Shown in pieces: positions 1 to 8,158 of a stretch of DNA of 64,000 bases (position 1 is the first letter of the stretch; each line of letters opens with the position of its first letter). This stretch comes from Mycobacterium sp. D16Q14 (GTDB lineage Bacteria; Actinomycetota; Actinomycetes; Mycobacteriales; Mycobacteriaceae), in the NCBI GenBank assembly GCA_002013415.1, contig MAEX01000016.1, positions 1 through 64,000 of the forward strand. The letters run 5' to 3'. The notes under the pieces were generated by a model. That model made no database searches. It was not told where the DNA came from and saw nothing but the letters and a program-made list of their open reading frames with translations. A program made the translations under genes and the position numbers.

Positions 1-35
1 AGCTAGATCCCGTTTTTATGGCTTTTATGGCCCAC

Positions 36-980
36 CTAGGGCACCGTGATGGAGGTAGCTCCGGGACCAAGCCCGTACCTGCCCGAGTGGCCGTCGGACT
101 GTTCGCGCAGCGCCAGGATGGTGGTGATGCGTCCCGAGGCCATCTCAATATCGTCGACGGTGCTCGCCGCCGAGGCCATGGAACCATCGGCACGGGTCAC
201 CGCGATCGACGCGATGCCGTTGGCCGATCCGCTGCGTCCGACGAGCACGGTGCCCGAGCCGCGCCGATCCAGTGCGGCAGCGAATCGCGCCACGCTGGAT
301 CCCTTGTTCCCGGCGTCGTCGGGCAACGCTCCACCGGTCACGATCACCGCGAGATTTCCCGCCGACACCTGTCCGTCGGTGTAGGTGATGAATCCGCTCT
401 GACGCAGCGCCGACAGTGCGATGTCACGCTGCTCGTCGGTCACCGGCGGTGCCTGCTCTTCTGGTTTGTGCGGAGCAATCTGCAACACGATGCCCACGAG
501 GTCACCCGCCTGCGATCCCTGGTCTACGGCATCGGTGCGCAGCTGCGTCCCGGCGGGCAGGATCGACGAGTTCACGATGGTGCGCAGCCGTTCACCCTGA
601 TTGGCGTCGGTGAACTGGTCGGTCAGCCCGACCCGGCCCGATACCGACCCGCCGGCGGTGGAGATCAGTTGAGCGATGCCGTCGACATCGGAACGGTCTG
701 CCTCCGGGGTGGTGAACAGCACCACCTTTCGATCACCCAGGGCATCCTTGACCATTCGGGGCGCCATGGTGGCATCGAAATTGCTTGCGGCGTTGAGCTT
801 CTCACTCAAGGCATTCTTGTCCTGGTTGAGATCTTCGATCTGCCGTTGCTGGGTGCGCTTGTCGTCGCGCAGGCCCGAGAGGAGCGTGTCGTTGAGCAGG
901 CCGGAGCCGAGTACGACGCCCACTGCCAGGGCGAGGAAGACGGCAGCGAGGGATATTGCGTGCTGACGCAGAGTAATCAC
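36..980 (-). CDS. mctB: Copper transporter / SteB-like envelope protein MctB
   Basis: The 314-residue product matches the MctB family (M. tuberculosis Rv1698). One N-terminal membrane segment (about residues 8-29) is followed by a coiled coil (about 38-66, rich in Q, E, D, K) and a periplasmic or outer-envelope domain. Mtb MctB limits intracellular copper. The corynebacterial relative SteB works with SteA in cell separation, and here the gene follows steA by only 7 bases, so the pair is likely co-transcribed. The start is GTG. The family match and location are from family knowledge; whether copper efflux or septation is the main role cannot be told from sequence. The next gene in the Mtb order (pyrG) would lie left of the window. 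Confidence 0.9.
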   Translation of the reverse strand: MITLRQHAISLAAVFLALAVGVVLGSGLLNDTLLSGLRDDKRTQQRQIEDLNQDKNALSEKLNAASNFDATMAPRMVKDALGDRKVVLFTTPEADRSDVDGIAQLISTAGGSVSGRVGLTDQFTDANQGERLRTIVNSSILPAGTQLRTDAVDQGSQAGDLVGIVLQIAPHKPEEQAPPVTDEQRDIALSALRQSGFITYTDGQVSAGNLAVIVTGGALPDDAGNKGSSVARFAAALDRRGSGTVLVGRSGSANGIASIAVTRADGSMASAASTVDDIEMASGRITTILALREQSDGHSGRYGLGPGATSITVP

Positions 981-987
981 GAGTAGC

Positions 988-2172
988 TCAGCTGACTAGG
1001 TTCTGCACCCAGACCGTCATCCGGTTCCAATAGGCGAGCAGCCACTCGGCCGCGCTGTCGCCCGCACTGGTGACCCACAGCATCGTGATCACGGCCACCA
1101 ACACCGCCAGGATCAACAAGGCGATGGCCCCACCGGAGAACCGGTTGCGGTACAGCGTCGCAACGGCTTTGGAGTCGACGAGCTTGGCGCCCACCTTGAG
1201 CCGGGTCAGGAAAGTCGACGGATTGGACTGCTGGCGTTCACGATCGAAGAACTCCTCGATGGATGCGGTGTGGCCCACCGTGACGATCAGCGATGCACCG
1301 TGGTGATCGGCCAGCAGCAGTGCCAGGTCCGCGGCCGAACCCGCCGCCGGGAAGGTCACGGCCCCGACTCCCAGGTCCTGGATGCGTTCGAGCCCGGCGG
1401 CGTGCCCATCGGCGTCGGCGGGAAGAACTACCTGCGCACCGGATTTCAAGACATCGTTACTCATCAGCAGCGGGTCGCCCACCACGATGAGCGGCCGGTA
1501 GCCGGCCTTACGCAGGATGTCGGCGCCGGTCCCGACTCCGATGAGAACCGGTTGATACTCCTTGATGAACGGCTTGAGGTTCTTCAGGTCGTGGGCGGCA
1601 CCGACGCCGTCAGACACGACGATGACATGGCGGTTGCGCAGGTCGATGTCGACGTCCGGGATACCGATCCCGTCGATCAGCAGCGGGCTCTCGCTGCGGA
1701 TGAACTCGATGGTGTTGCCGGAGAACGCCTCCAGGTGCGCGACCAATCCGGTCTTGGCCTCGGTCATCAGGTCGTGCACGTCCGCATCGGTGCGCGGTGT
1801 CCCGGCGATGAGGCGGCGGTCACCGTTGTAGATGCCACCATTGTGCACCCGAACCGTGGAGCCATCCTTGACCTTTTTGAAGACCTCGGGTCCGATGCTG
1901 TCGATGAGAATGATGCCGTTCGCGACGAGCACCTCGGGCCCCAGATTCGGGTAGCGGCCGGAGATCGACGGTGAGACGTTGACCACAGCGCTGACGCGCG
2001 CGTCAACAAGAGCGTCTGCCGTGATGCGATCCAGATCCAGGATGTCGATAACGGCAATATCACCCGGGTTGAGGCGTTGCAGCAGCCGGTTGATGTCCCT
2101 GTCGGTCCGCACTGTTCCGACGATGCCAGGCCGGGAGCTGCTGCTTCGAGTGAGCATCGTGGTCAAGTTCAT
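988..2172 (-). CDS. steA: Cytokinetic-ring protein SteA (Rv1697 family)
   Basis: This 394-residue protein is near-collinear with Mtb Rv1697. It has a thiamin-pyrophosphokinase-like cytoplasmic fold with conserved stretches SGRYPNLGPEVL, FIRSESPLLIDGIGIPDVD and GVGTGADILRKAGYRP, and a single C-terminal membrane segment (about 345-368) with a short tail. In Corynebacterium SteA localises to the cytokinetic ring and partners the protein encoded next door. The ATG start lies 183 bases from the recN stop, so steA may have its own promoter in that gap. No catalytic metal site is evident, so a structural role is likely. Confidence 0.88.
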   Translation of the reverse strand: MNLTTMLTRSSSSRPGIVGTVRTDRDINRLLQRLNPGDIAVIDILDLDRITADALVDARVSAVVNVSPSISGRYPNLGPEVLVANGIILIDSIGPEVFKKVKDGSTVRVHNGGIYNGDRRLIAGTPRTDADVHDLMTEAKTGLVAHLEAFSGNTIEFIRSESPLLIDGIGIPDVDIDLRNRHVIVVSDGVGAAHDLKNLKPFIKEYQPVLIGVGTGADILRKAGYRPLIVVGDPLLMSNDVLKSGAQVVLPADADGHAAGLERIQDLGVGAVTFPAAGSAADLALLLADHHGASLIVTVGHTASIEEFFDRERQQSNPSTFLTRLKVGAKLVDSKAVATLYRNRFSGGAIALLILAVLVAVITMLWVTSAGDSAAEWLLAYWNRMTVWVQNLVS

Positions 2173-2314
2173 ACAACTGATGATCGCCCGCGGGGCTGCT
2201 CAGGCAGTGGAGGCGCGCCGTAACACCTGTCACATTGGTCACTCCAGCACCCCTGGTTTCAGGGCCGAATGGGCGCATACCGCGCAGGTCACATGGGTTT
2301 TCATGCCACAAGCG

Positions 2315-2346
2315 TGCCCCGCAAGCGGGAGGTACCCCAGCTCGTG
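2315..2346. repeat. Dispersed GC-rich repeat core between recN and steA
   Basis: This 32-base stretch contains CGCAAGCGGGAGGTACCCC followed by AGCTCGTGG. Read on the minus strand it has the same order of blocks (AGCTGGGG, ACCTCCC, TGCG, GGGG) as the longer repeat near 8050. It lies in the 183-bp gap between recN and steA, where no gene is seen. It looks like a member of a GC-rich mycobacterial intergenic repeat family; function unknown. Confidence 0.5.
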
Positions 2347-2355
2347 GAAGGGAAC

Positions 2356-4125
2356 TCAGCCTCGCTCGGAGCGGGCGGCATCGAGCAGCTCACGGGCGTG
2401 CGCCCGGCCGGTGTCGGAGTCGCCGAGCCCGGCGAGCATCCGGGCCAGTTCGGCGACCCGATCCTCGTCATCCAGACGGCGGACACCGCTGCCCTTACTG
2501 CTCACCCGGTCAACAGTGAGGTGGATATCGGCGAACGCCGCGACCTGGGGCAAGTGCGTCACGACGATCACCTGGTGGGTATGCGCCAACTTGGCCAACC
2601 GCCGGCCGATCTGCACGGCGGCTCGGCCGCCCACACCCGCATCGACTTCGTCGAACACCATGGTGGTCCCGGCAGTCGAGGCCGCAAGCACCACCTCGAG
2701 GGCCAGCATCACGCGCGAGAGCTCACCTCCGGATGCGCTCTTGGCCAGCGGCAGCATCGGGTTGTCGCGATGGGCGGCGAATCCGAATTCGACGGCGTCG
2801 GCACCCGCCGATCCCGCGTGCACGGTCTGCCCGGACGGCAGTGTCAAGGGCGCCACATCATCGGTCCGGACCGCAATGGGTTCCACTGCGATGGTGAACG
2901 CGGCTCGGTCCATCGCCAGGCCCGCCAGCTCGGCGGTGACGGCTTTACCCAGCGCCTTGGCGGCCTTGGTACGCGCCTTGGTCAGACCAGTTGCGGCGGT
3001 AGCCAGTTCGCCGGCGAGTCGATCCACGCGGGCAGAGAGGGCATGGAGTGTTTCTTCGGAGGTGTCGACCTCGGCCAGTCTGCCGCGCGCCTCCTGCGCC
3101 CATGCGATCACCCCATTGAGGTTGGCAGCATACTTGCGTGTCAGCGTGCGCAGCTGTCCCTGACGTGCCAGCTTCTCCTCGAGCGTGCTGGCGTCGCTCG
3201 GCAATTCGTCCGTAAACGCGGTCAGCTCACGGGAGACGTCACCAACCACCGCGAGTGCCTCGGCCAATTGTGGTGCCAGGGCTCGCAGCGCGGCGTCATC
3301 GGTGGCTTCCAGCAGGACCTTGGCCTTCGCGATGCGATCGATCGCCGACTGGGAATCGTCGGCCTCGCCATGGGAATCCGAGCCTGCCAGCGCGCCGCGT
3401 GCGGAGGCCGCCGCATCGCGCAGCGCGTCGAGTTCCGACAGGCGATGGATATCGGCGGCGAGCTGGTCGTCCTCCCCCGGTTTGGGGTCGACGGCATCGA
3501 TCTCGTTGAGCGCGAATCCGAGTCGATCGGCTTCCTGCGCGAGCTCACGCACCCGGTTGGTGCGGTCGATGAGGTCGCGCCGCGCGGTGAGCCATTCCTC
3601 GCGCAGCTTGCGGTAGGTGGTCAGTAGCGCCTCGATGCTGGCCGGGCCTTCCGAGGCGAATCTGTCCAATGCCGCGAGCTGCTGCTCGGGGCGCATCAGG
3701 CGCAGCTGGTCGTTCTGGCCGTGCACCGTGAGCAGACCCGCGGTGAAGCTGGCCAGCGATTTGGCGGGCACGCTGCGCCCGCCCAGGTACGCGCGCGAGC
3801 GGCCATCGGACGTCACCGAGCGCGCGGCGATCACGCTGCCGTCGTCGTCCCGTTGTGCCCCCGAGGAATCCAATACCTCCGTGACGTCGGCGGGCTCGGC
3901 GCCCAGCGGATCGGTCGTGAGGAATCGGCCCTCGACCACGGCGCGGTCGGCACCCGCCCGCACCCGGTTGGCGTCGGCGCGCGCCCCGCCGAGCAGATGC
4001 AGACTGGTGACCACCATGGTCTTACCGGCTCCGGTTTCGCCGGTCAGCACGGTCAGCCCGCTGTCGAACTCCGCGGTGGCGGCGGGGATGGCGCCGAGGG
4101 ACTCGATGCGAATCTCGGTGAGCAC
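2356..4125 (-). CDS. recN: DNA double-strand-break repair ATPase RecN
   Basis: This SMC-like ATPase has 589 residues. Walker A is GETGAGKT (29-36), the ABC signature SGGELSR begins at about 465 and Walker B MVFDEVD lies at about 489; a long coiled-coil middle carries many alanine, glutamate and leucine residues. RecN acts early in recombinational repair, on DNA ends. The start is GTG, 2 bases after the nadK stop, so translation is probably coupled. The order tlyA-nadK-recN matches Mtb Rv1694-Rv1696. No damage-type promoter lies directly upstream, because the gene sits inside the operon. Confidence 0.97.
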   Translation of the reverse strand: MLTEIRIESLGAIPAATAEFDSGLTVLTGETGAGKTMVVTSLHLLGGARADANRVRAGADRAVVEGRFLTTDPLGAEPADVTEVLDSSGAQRDDDGSVIAARSVTSDGRSRAYLGGRSVPAKSLASFTAGLLTVHGQNDQLRLMRPEQQLAALDRFASEGPASIEALLTTYRKLREEWLTARRDLIDRTNRVRELAQEADRLGFALNEIDAVDPKPGEDDQLAADIHRLSELDALRDAAASARGALAGSDSHGEADDSQSAIDRIAKAKVLLEATDDAALRALAPQLAEALAVVGDVSRELTAFTDELPSDASTLEEKLARQGQLRTLTRKYAANLNGVIAWAQEARGRLAEVDTSEETLHALSARVDRLAGELATAATGLTKARTKAAKALGKAVTAELAGLAMDRAAFTIAVEPIAVRTDDVAPLTLPSGQTVHAGSAGADAVEFGFAAHRDNPMLPLAKSASGGELSRVMLALEVVLAASTAGTTMVFDEVDAGVGGRAAVQIGRRLAKLAHTHQVIVVTHLPQVAAFADIHLTVDRVSSKGSGVRRLDDEDRVAELARMLAGLGDSDTGRAHARELLDAARSERG

Positions 4126-4127
4126 GA

Positions 4128-5084
4128 CTACCTTCCCCGCCAGCCCTTGACGGGCAGGTGGAACTTACGCACGACCCGGTCCGCGAACGGCTTGCTGTCC
4201 AAGCGCGCCCACAGCACCGGCTGATGGCCGCGCACCACCTCGACCCGCCCGCCCGGCGGAACCCGGATCTCGCGACGGCCGTCACAGAAGAGCAGCGCGT
4301 CATGCCCGTCGGCCTCGATCTCGACGGCCACGGTAGAGGCGGGGCTGGTCACCATCGGCCGCGCGAACAATGCGTGAGCGTTATTGGGCACCACGAGGAT
4401 CGCGTCCAGGTCGGGCCAGACAACCGGTCCACCCGCCGAGAATGCGTAGGCGGTGGATCCCGTCGGGGTCGAGACGAGAACGCCATCGCACCCGAATGCC
4501 GACACCGGACGGGCGTCCACCTCCAGTACCACGCCGAGCACGCCAAGTCGGGGACCCTTTTCGATGCTCACCTCGTTGAGTGCCCAGCCGCGTTCGACCA
4601 CGTCACCGCCGATACGGACCAGAACATCCAGTGTCATGCGGGTCTCGACGCGGTAGGTGCCCTCCACCACATGGGTGAGAACGGCGTCGATCGCTTCGGC
4701 CTCCACCTCGGCGAGAAAACCGATGCGGCCCAGGTTGACCCCGAGTACGGGTGCGGTGGCGCTGCGTGCGAGGTCGGCGGCCCGGAGGAAGGTGCCGTCT
4801 CCGCCCAGTACCAACACCAACTCACAGCCGGTGGCGGCATCCTGATCGGCGTCGACAACCTCGACGCCCACACCGAGGGAGCGAAACTCGGTCGGGTCCA
4901 GGTGCACCGGTCCGCGATCGATGGCCTCCGCGGAGAGCACCCGCAGCGTGATGCCGTTCTCCCCCAGTGTTTTCGCGACACGGCGGGCGGTTTCGATGAC
5001 CTCAGCACGGCCCGTGTGAGCGACAAGCAAGATCTTGCGTTCGGTCACCTGAGTCTGACGTTCTTCGCCCAAGCGGGTCATCAC
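4128..5084 (-). CDS. nadK: NAD kinase
   Basis: NadK/PpnK phosphorylates NAD to NADP and is normally essential. The 318-residue product has the GGDGTF motif (94-99), the NAD-binding NEVSIEKGPRLGVLG block and the PTGSTAYAFSAGGPV loop. The ATG at 5084 overlaps the tlyA stop as ATGA, supporting coupled translation. A GTG at about 5048 (residue 13, VTERK) aligns better with the Mtb amino end and is an alternative start. Product length is close to the 307 residues of the Mtb protein. Confidence 0.96.
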   Translation of the reverse strand: MMTRLGEERQTQVTERKILLVAHTGRAEVIETARRVAKTLGENGITLRVLSAEAIDRGPVHLDPTEFRSLGVGVEVVDADQDAATGCELVLVLGGDGTFLRAADLARSATAPVLGVNLGRIGFLAEVEAEAIDAVLTHVVEGTYRVETRMTLDVLVRIGGDVVERGWALNEVSIEKGPRLGVLGVVLEVDARPVSAFGCDGVLVSTPTGSTAYAFSAGGPVVWPDLDAILVVPNNAHALFARPMVTSPASTVAVEIEADGHDALLFCDGRREIRVPPGGRVEVVRGHQPVLWARLDSKPFADRVVRKFHLPVKGWRGR

Positions 5085-5887
5085 TGCGGCCCCTTCGTAA
5101 TAGCTTCGGCAACGGCTGCCTCAACATCCAGGCCGGAATCTGTTTTCCGTAGCCAGAGGAAGTACTCGACGTTTCCAGACGGCCCCGGCAGTGGGCTGGC
5201 CGTCACTCCCGCGGTGTGCCAACCCTGCGTCTGCGCGCGGCGGGCAACCGATACCACAGCATCGGTGCGCAGCTGCGGATCACGCACTACTCCTCCGGCG
5301 CCGACAAGCTCCTTACCCACCTCGAACTGGGGTTTGACCATCGGTACGATATCGGCATCGGTTGCGGCACAGGCGATCAGCGCGTCAAGCACCAAAGCGA
5401 GCGATATGAAGGAGAGGTCGGCCACGATCAGTTGTGCTGATCCGCCGATGAGTTCGGGTGTCAGGGTGCGCACATTGGTCCGATCGAGAACCGTGACCCG
5501 GTCGTCGGACTGCAGGGACCAGGCCAGTTGTCCGTACCCGACATCGGCGGCCACCACCTCGCGTGCGCCCGAGCGCAGGAGTACCTCGGTAAACCCGCCC
5601 GTCGATGCCCCGGCATCCAGACAGCGCTTGCCTTCGACGGAAAGCCCCTGTGGGCCAAAGGCGTCAAGCGCACCGAGAAGTTTGTGAGCGCCGCGCGAGA
5701 CCCACTTGTCCACGGGCTCCCCCTGCACCACAAGGGATGCCGTCGCCGGCACGGCTGTCGCGGCTTTGGCGGCCGGAATACCGTCGATACGCACCCGGCC
5801 CGCGTCGATCAGTTCAGCTGCTTGCTGACGCGAACGTGCGAGCCCTCGGCGCACCAACTCGGCGTCGACCCTGGCGTGCCGGGCCAT
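5081..5887 (-). CDS. tlyA: 16S/23S rRNA 2'-O-methyltransferase TlyA
   Basis: The 268-residue product has an N-terminal S4 RNA-binding domain (about 1-60) and a Rossmann-like methyltransferase domain with the SAM motif DAGASTGGF (91-99) and the later blocks VADLSFISL and MVKPQFEVG. In mycobacteria TlyA methylates C1409 of 16S rRNA and C1920 of 23S rRNA, and its loss gives capreomycin resistance. The gene looks intact. It starts with ATG 2 bases after the small upstream gene and overlaps nadK by four bases. Confidence 0.97.
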   Translation of the reverse strand: MARHARVDAELVRRGLARSRQQAAELIDAGRVRIDGIPAAKAATAVPATASLVVQGEPVDKWVSRGAHKLLGALDAFGPQGLSVEGKRCLDAGASTGGFTEVLLRSGAREVVAADVGYGQLAWSLQSDDRVTVLDRTNVRTLTPELIGGSAQLIVADLSFISLALVLDALIACAATDADIVPMVKPQFEVGKELVGAGGVVRDPQLRTDAVVSVARRAQTQGWHTAGVTASPLPGPSGNVEYFLWLRKTDSGLDVEAAVAEAITKGPQ

Positions 5888-5889
5888 GG

Positions 5890-6099
5890 CTATCCCTGCT
5901 CCGCGGATTCCAGTGCTCGGACCAACACATCATGTGCCTGCTCCAGGACCTGGGCTTGAGTCTCGAGATCCAGTTCGGCCTCGGATTCGCCGAAGCCGGC
6001 GGGTGGGTCGAGCCGACCCAGCAGCGCCTGGACCTGGGACCGGACCTCATCGGGGTCAGGTCCACCAGCCTGGCGGGCAACATCGTTCGGGGTGGTCAT
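5890..6099 (-). CDS. Small conserved protein (Rv1693-like position)
   Basis: A 69-codon gene starting ATG at 6099. The product is acidic, with a predicted helical core (DEVRSQVQALLGRLDPP, then ETQAQVLEQAHDVLVRALES) that could form a helical hairpin. It lies between the phosphatase gene and tlyA, the position of Mtb Rv1693, and ends 2 bases before tlyA. An upstream extension to 6321 in the same frame has unlikely composition (rich in R, P, S, C) and was not used. Function unknown. Confidence 0.8.
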   Translation of the reverse strand: MTTPNDVARQAGGPDPDEVRSQVQALLGRLDPPAGFGESEAELDLETQAQVLEQAHDVLVRALESAEQG

Positions 6100-6148
6100 C
6101 GCGCTCAAGGCTAGTGGATCTCCCCGGAGTGGCAGGGGCGGCGACACA

Positions 6149-7153
6149 CTATCCGGCAGAAAGCTGCTGAAAGACTCGTTCTGCCAGGTCATCAGCGGGC
6201 ACGATGGGCCTGATGGCCGGTGCGGAGTCCGTCGCCCACACCGCGGCCGCCAGGGCCTGGGCCAGCGACAAGGGCGACCCTGTGTCGTCGATGGCGCCGA
6301 TCGACACCTGGTCGGCATCAACGGTTACCCGCCACGACGGCTTCGGTTCGATACGCACCTCCGACTGCGGCAGGTGCAATGCCGCCAGATCGGTCCCCAG
6401 GAACGTCGGTCGATGCGCGGTGTCGGCCCAGATCGCGTCGATGGCGCTGTTCACGCCGGTGAGCACCATGAGACTGGGCAGGCCCGCGGCATTGGCTCCG
6501 GAGATGTCGGTATCGAGCCGGTCCCCGACAACGAGAGGTCGCGTGAAGTTGCCGCGTGCCAACGCATCCTCGATAAGCGCCCGTCCCGGTTTGCCGGCCA
6601 CGACGGGATCGGCATCGGTGGCGGTGCGCAGCGCGGCGACCATGGACCCGTTTCCGGGCAGCAAGCCGCGCTCGGTGGGCAGGGTGGCGTCCACATTGGC
6701 CGCCACCCAGTAGGCGCCCGCCCGGATGGCGAGTGCGGCCTCGGCAAGGGTGGTCCAACAGGTGTCCGGCGAATGCCCCTGCACCACAGCGCGGGGGGCC
6801 TTGTCGAAGCTGCGCACTGGGGTGAGGCCGACGGCGGCCACCTCGGCGGCCAGCGCCTCGGTGCCGACCACGAGTACCGCATCCTCGCGTTCGAGCGCCT
6901 CGGCGAGCAGTCTCGCCGCACTCTGTGCGCTGGTGACAACGTCACCGGGCGTGGCGGCGAATCCCAGGGAGGTCAGGTGTTCTGCCACCTCGGGTGCGGA
7001 CCGGCTCGCATTGTTGGTGACGTAGAGCTGCCGAACGCCGCTGGCCGCCGACAACGCCGCGATGGCGTTCGGGGTGGGTTCGGCACCCCGGAACACCGTG
7101 CCGTCGAGGTCCAGGAGCAGGCAGTCGTGGGCGCCGGCGAGTGTGTCAGGCAA
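6149..7153 (-). CDS. HAD-IIA phosphatase (Rv1692-like glycerol-3-phosphate phosphatase)
   Basis: This HAD superfamily protein has 334 residues. Motif I is DLDGTVFRG with nucleophile D15 and acid D17; VTNNASRS (motif II), the lysine in VVAGKPGRALIEDAL and the motif IV region VVGDRLDTDISGA follow in order. The Mtb counterpart Rv1692 removes phosphate from glycerol 3-phosphate and is linked to recycling of glycerophospholipid polar heads. The start codon is TTG, overlapping the stop of the upstream tpr gene by 8 bases, which supports coupling. A C-terminal extension of about 70 residues is typical of the mycobacterial forms. Confidence 0.9.
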   Translation of the reverse strand: MPDTLAGAHDCLLLDLDGTVFRGAEPTPNAIAALSAASGVRQLYVTNNASRSAPEVAEHLTSLGFAATPGDVVTSAQSAARLLAEALEREDAVLVVGTEALAAEVAAVGLTPVRSFDKAPRAVVQGHSPDTCWTTLAEAALAIRAGAYWVAANVDATLPTERGLLPGNGSMVAALRTATDADPVVAGKPGRALIEDALARGNFTRPLVVGDRLDTDISGANAAGLPSLMVLTGVNSAIDAIWADTAHRPTFLGTDLAALHLPQSEVRIEPKPSWRVTVDADQVSIGAIDDTGSPLSLAQALAAAVWATDSAPAIRPIVPADDLAERVFQQLSAG

Positions 7154-8006
7154 GTTCGGCAGCCCGATCCTCGGCGTCGGTCAGGCCTTCGACATCGGCA
7201 TTGGCGGCGTGTAGGAACCATTGCACCGCTTCGGGTTTGCGATCCAAAGCCAGGAGGATGTCGGCGTAGGCGTAGAACAGCCGCGCCGCGACCACACCGA
7301 CACGCTTCGGATCGGGTGCAGGCGTGGACAGCACCGCCAACGCTTGATCGAGCTGTCCCATATCGGCGCGCGCGCCGGCGGTGACGATGCGCAGTTCGTC
7401 GGCGGCATCGCCGGTGAGCGCCTTGGCCTCATCGCCGCGGGCGAGCTCGATGGCGCGTTCGGGTCGACCGACTCCCCGTTCGCAATCGGCGATCAGCGCC
7501 AGCAGCGGCGACCGCGTGCCCATGCGCTTGGCCGCGCGCAGCTCGGACAATGCCAGCGCCCAGTCTCCGCAGTGATAGGCGGCGATGCCGAGCGCTTCGC
7601 GAACTCCGGCGATGCGGGCCGCGCGGCTCTTGGCTGCCTTGGCGTGCTCCAGCGCGGCCTCCGGTTCCTCGTCGAGCAGGTTGCCCGCGACGACCAGATG
7701 CCGGGCCACCGTGTCGGCGGTGTTCTTGTCCAGGCTGAGTAATTCGGCGCGCACATCGTGGGCCAGCTGCTTGGCCTCGACCTCGTCAGGAATGGTCGGG
7801 CCGAAGTTTCGTGGGGCCTGGCGGTCGTCGGTGCGCCGAGGCCGCGGTGCCTGATTTCGATGAGGTCGATCACCGCCGCGCTCGTCCGACCGGCGCGGAC
7901 GCGCTGCGCCGCCGCCACGGTCGTCGCGCCGCGCACCCGAATCCTGGGCGGGGCGACTCGTGCCGTGCTTTTTGGGCCCCTGTTGCCTGGGTCCTCGCTG
8001 GTCCAC
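7146..8006 (-). CDS. Tetratricopeptide-like protein (Rv1691 family)
   Basis: 286 residues if the GTG at 8006 is used; an AGGAGG ribosome-binding site sits five bases upstream, so I prefer it to a start at 8072 that would translate the repeat. Residues 1-75 are a disordered, highly charged segment rich in R, G, D and Q. The rest is alanine-rich helical repeats (for example EPEAALEHAKAAKSRAARI and DWALALSELRAAKRMG) typical of TPR proteins. The likely role is as a scaffold; partners are unknown. It heads the run to tlyA-nadK-recN as in Mtb. Confidence 0.85.
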   Translation of the reverse strand: MDQRGPRQQGPKKHGTSRPAQDSGARRDDRGGGAARPRRSDERGGDRPHRNQAPRPRRTDDRQAPRNFGPTIPDEVEAKQLAHDVRAELLSLDKNTADTVARHLVVAGNLLDEEPEAALEHAKAAKSRAARIAGVREALGIAAYHCGDWALALSELRAAKRMGTRSPLLALIADCERGVGRPERAIELARGDEAKALTGDAADELRIVTAGARADMGQLDQALAVLSTPAPDPKRVGVVAARLFYAYADILLALDRKPEAVQWFLHAANADVEGLTDAEDRAAELA

Positions 8007-8023
8007 GGGCACCTCCTTTGATC

Positions 8024-8073
8024 GATGAGTCCCCCACGCATGGGAGGTGCCCCCAGCTTGCGCGAAGACCATG
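8024..8073. repeat. Long form of a dispersed repeat, upstream of the ABC-F and tpr genes
   Basis: The plus strand reads GATGAG, then a 26-base GC-rich insert (8030-8055), then GCTTGCGCGAAGACCAT. The flanks are the same as those of the short 33-bp copies in tyrS and argJ, where two bases replace the insert. The insert carries GGGAGGTGCCCCC, the same block seen at 2315-2346. It lies between the divergent starts at 8006 and 8159. Confidence 0.65.
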
Positions 8074-8136
8074 TATTACAGCGCGAGTATGCCGGTAACA
8101 GGCCCTTCGCCGGAAATTCGGTGGCAATCGCGGTGA
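8071..8136 (+). CDS. Candidate 21-residue leader peptide upstream of the ABC-F gene
   Basis: An ATG at 8071 opens a 21-codon frame that ends with TGA at 8134-8136, 22 bases before the ABC-F start. It has no strong ribosome-binding site and its start lies in the end of the dispersed repeat. ABC-F antibiotic-protection genes are often controlled by translated leader ORFs, which is why it is listed; coding is otherwise unsupported. The peptide has no obvious K/R-X-K/R macrolide-arrest motif. Confidence 0.25.
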   Translation: MYYSASMPVTGPSPEIRWQSR

Positions 8137-8158
8137 TCCGTTGCGCAGACTGAACGCT

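Noticed and set aside
2269..3627. A 452-codon plus-strand frame antisense to recN
   Set aside because: Explained by codon bias of recN; no ribosome-binding site and no recognisable domain.
8060..8158. WhiB7-type promoter for the ABC-F gene
   Set aside because: No AT-rich block upstream of a -35 element could be identified, and no -10/-35 pair fits.
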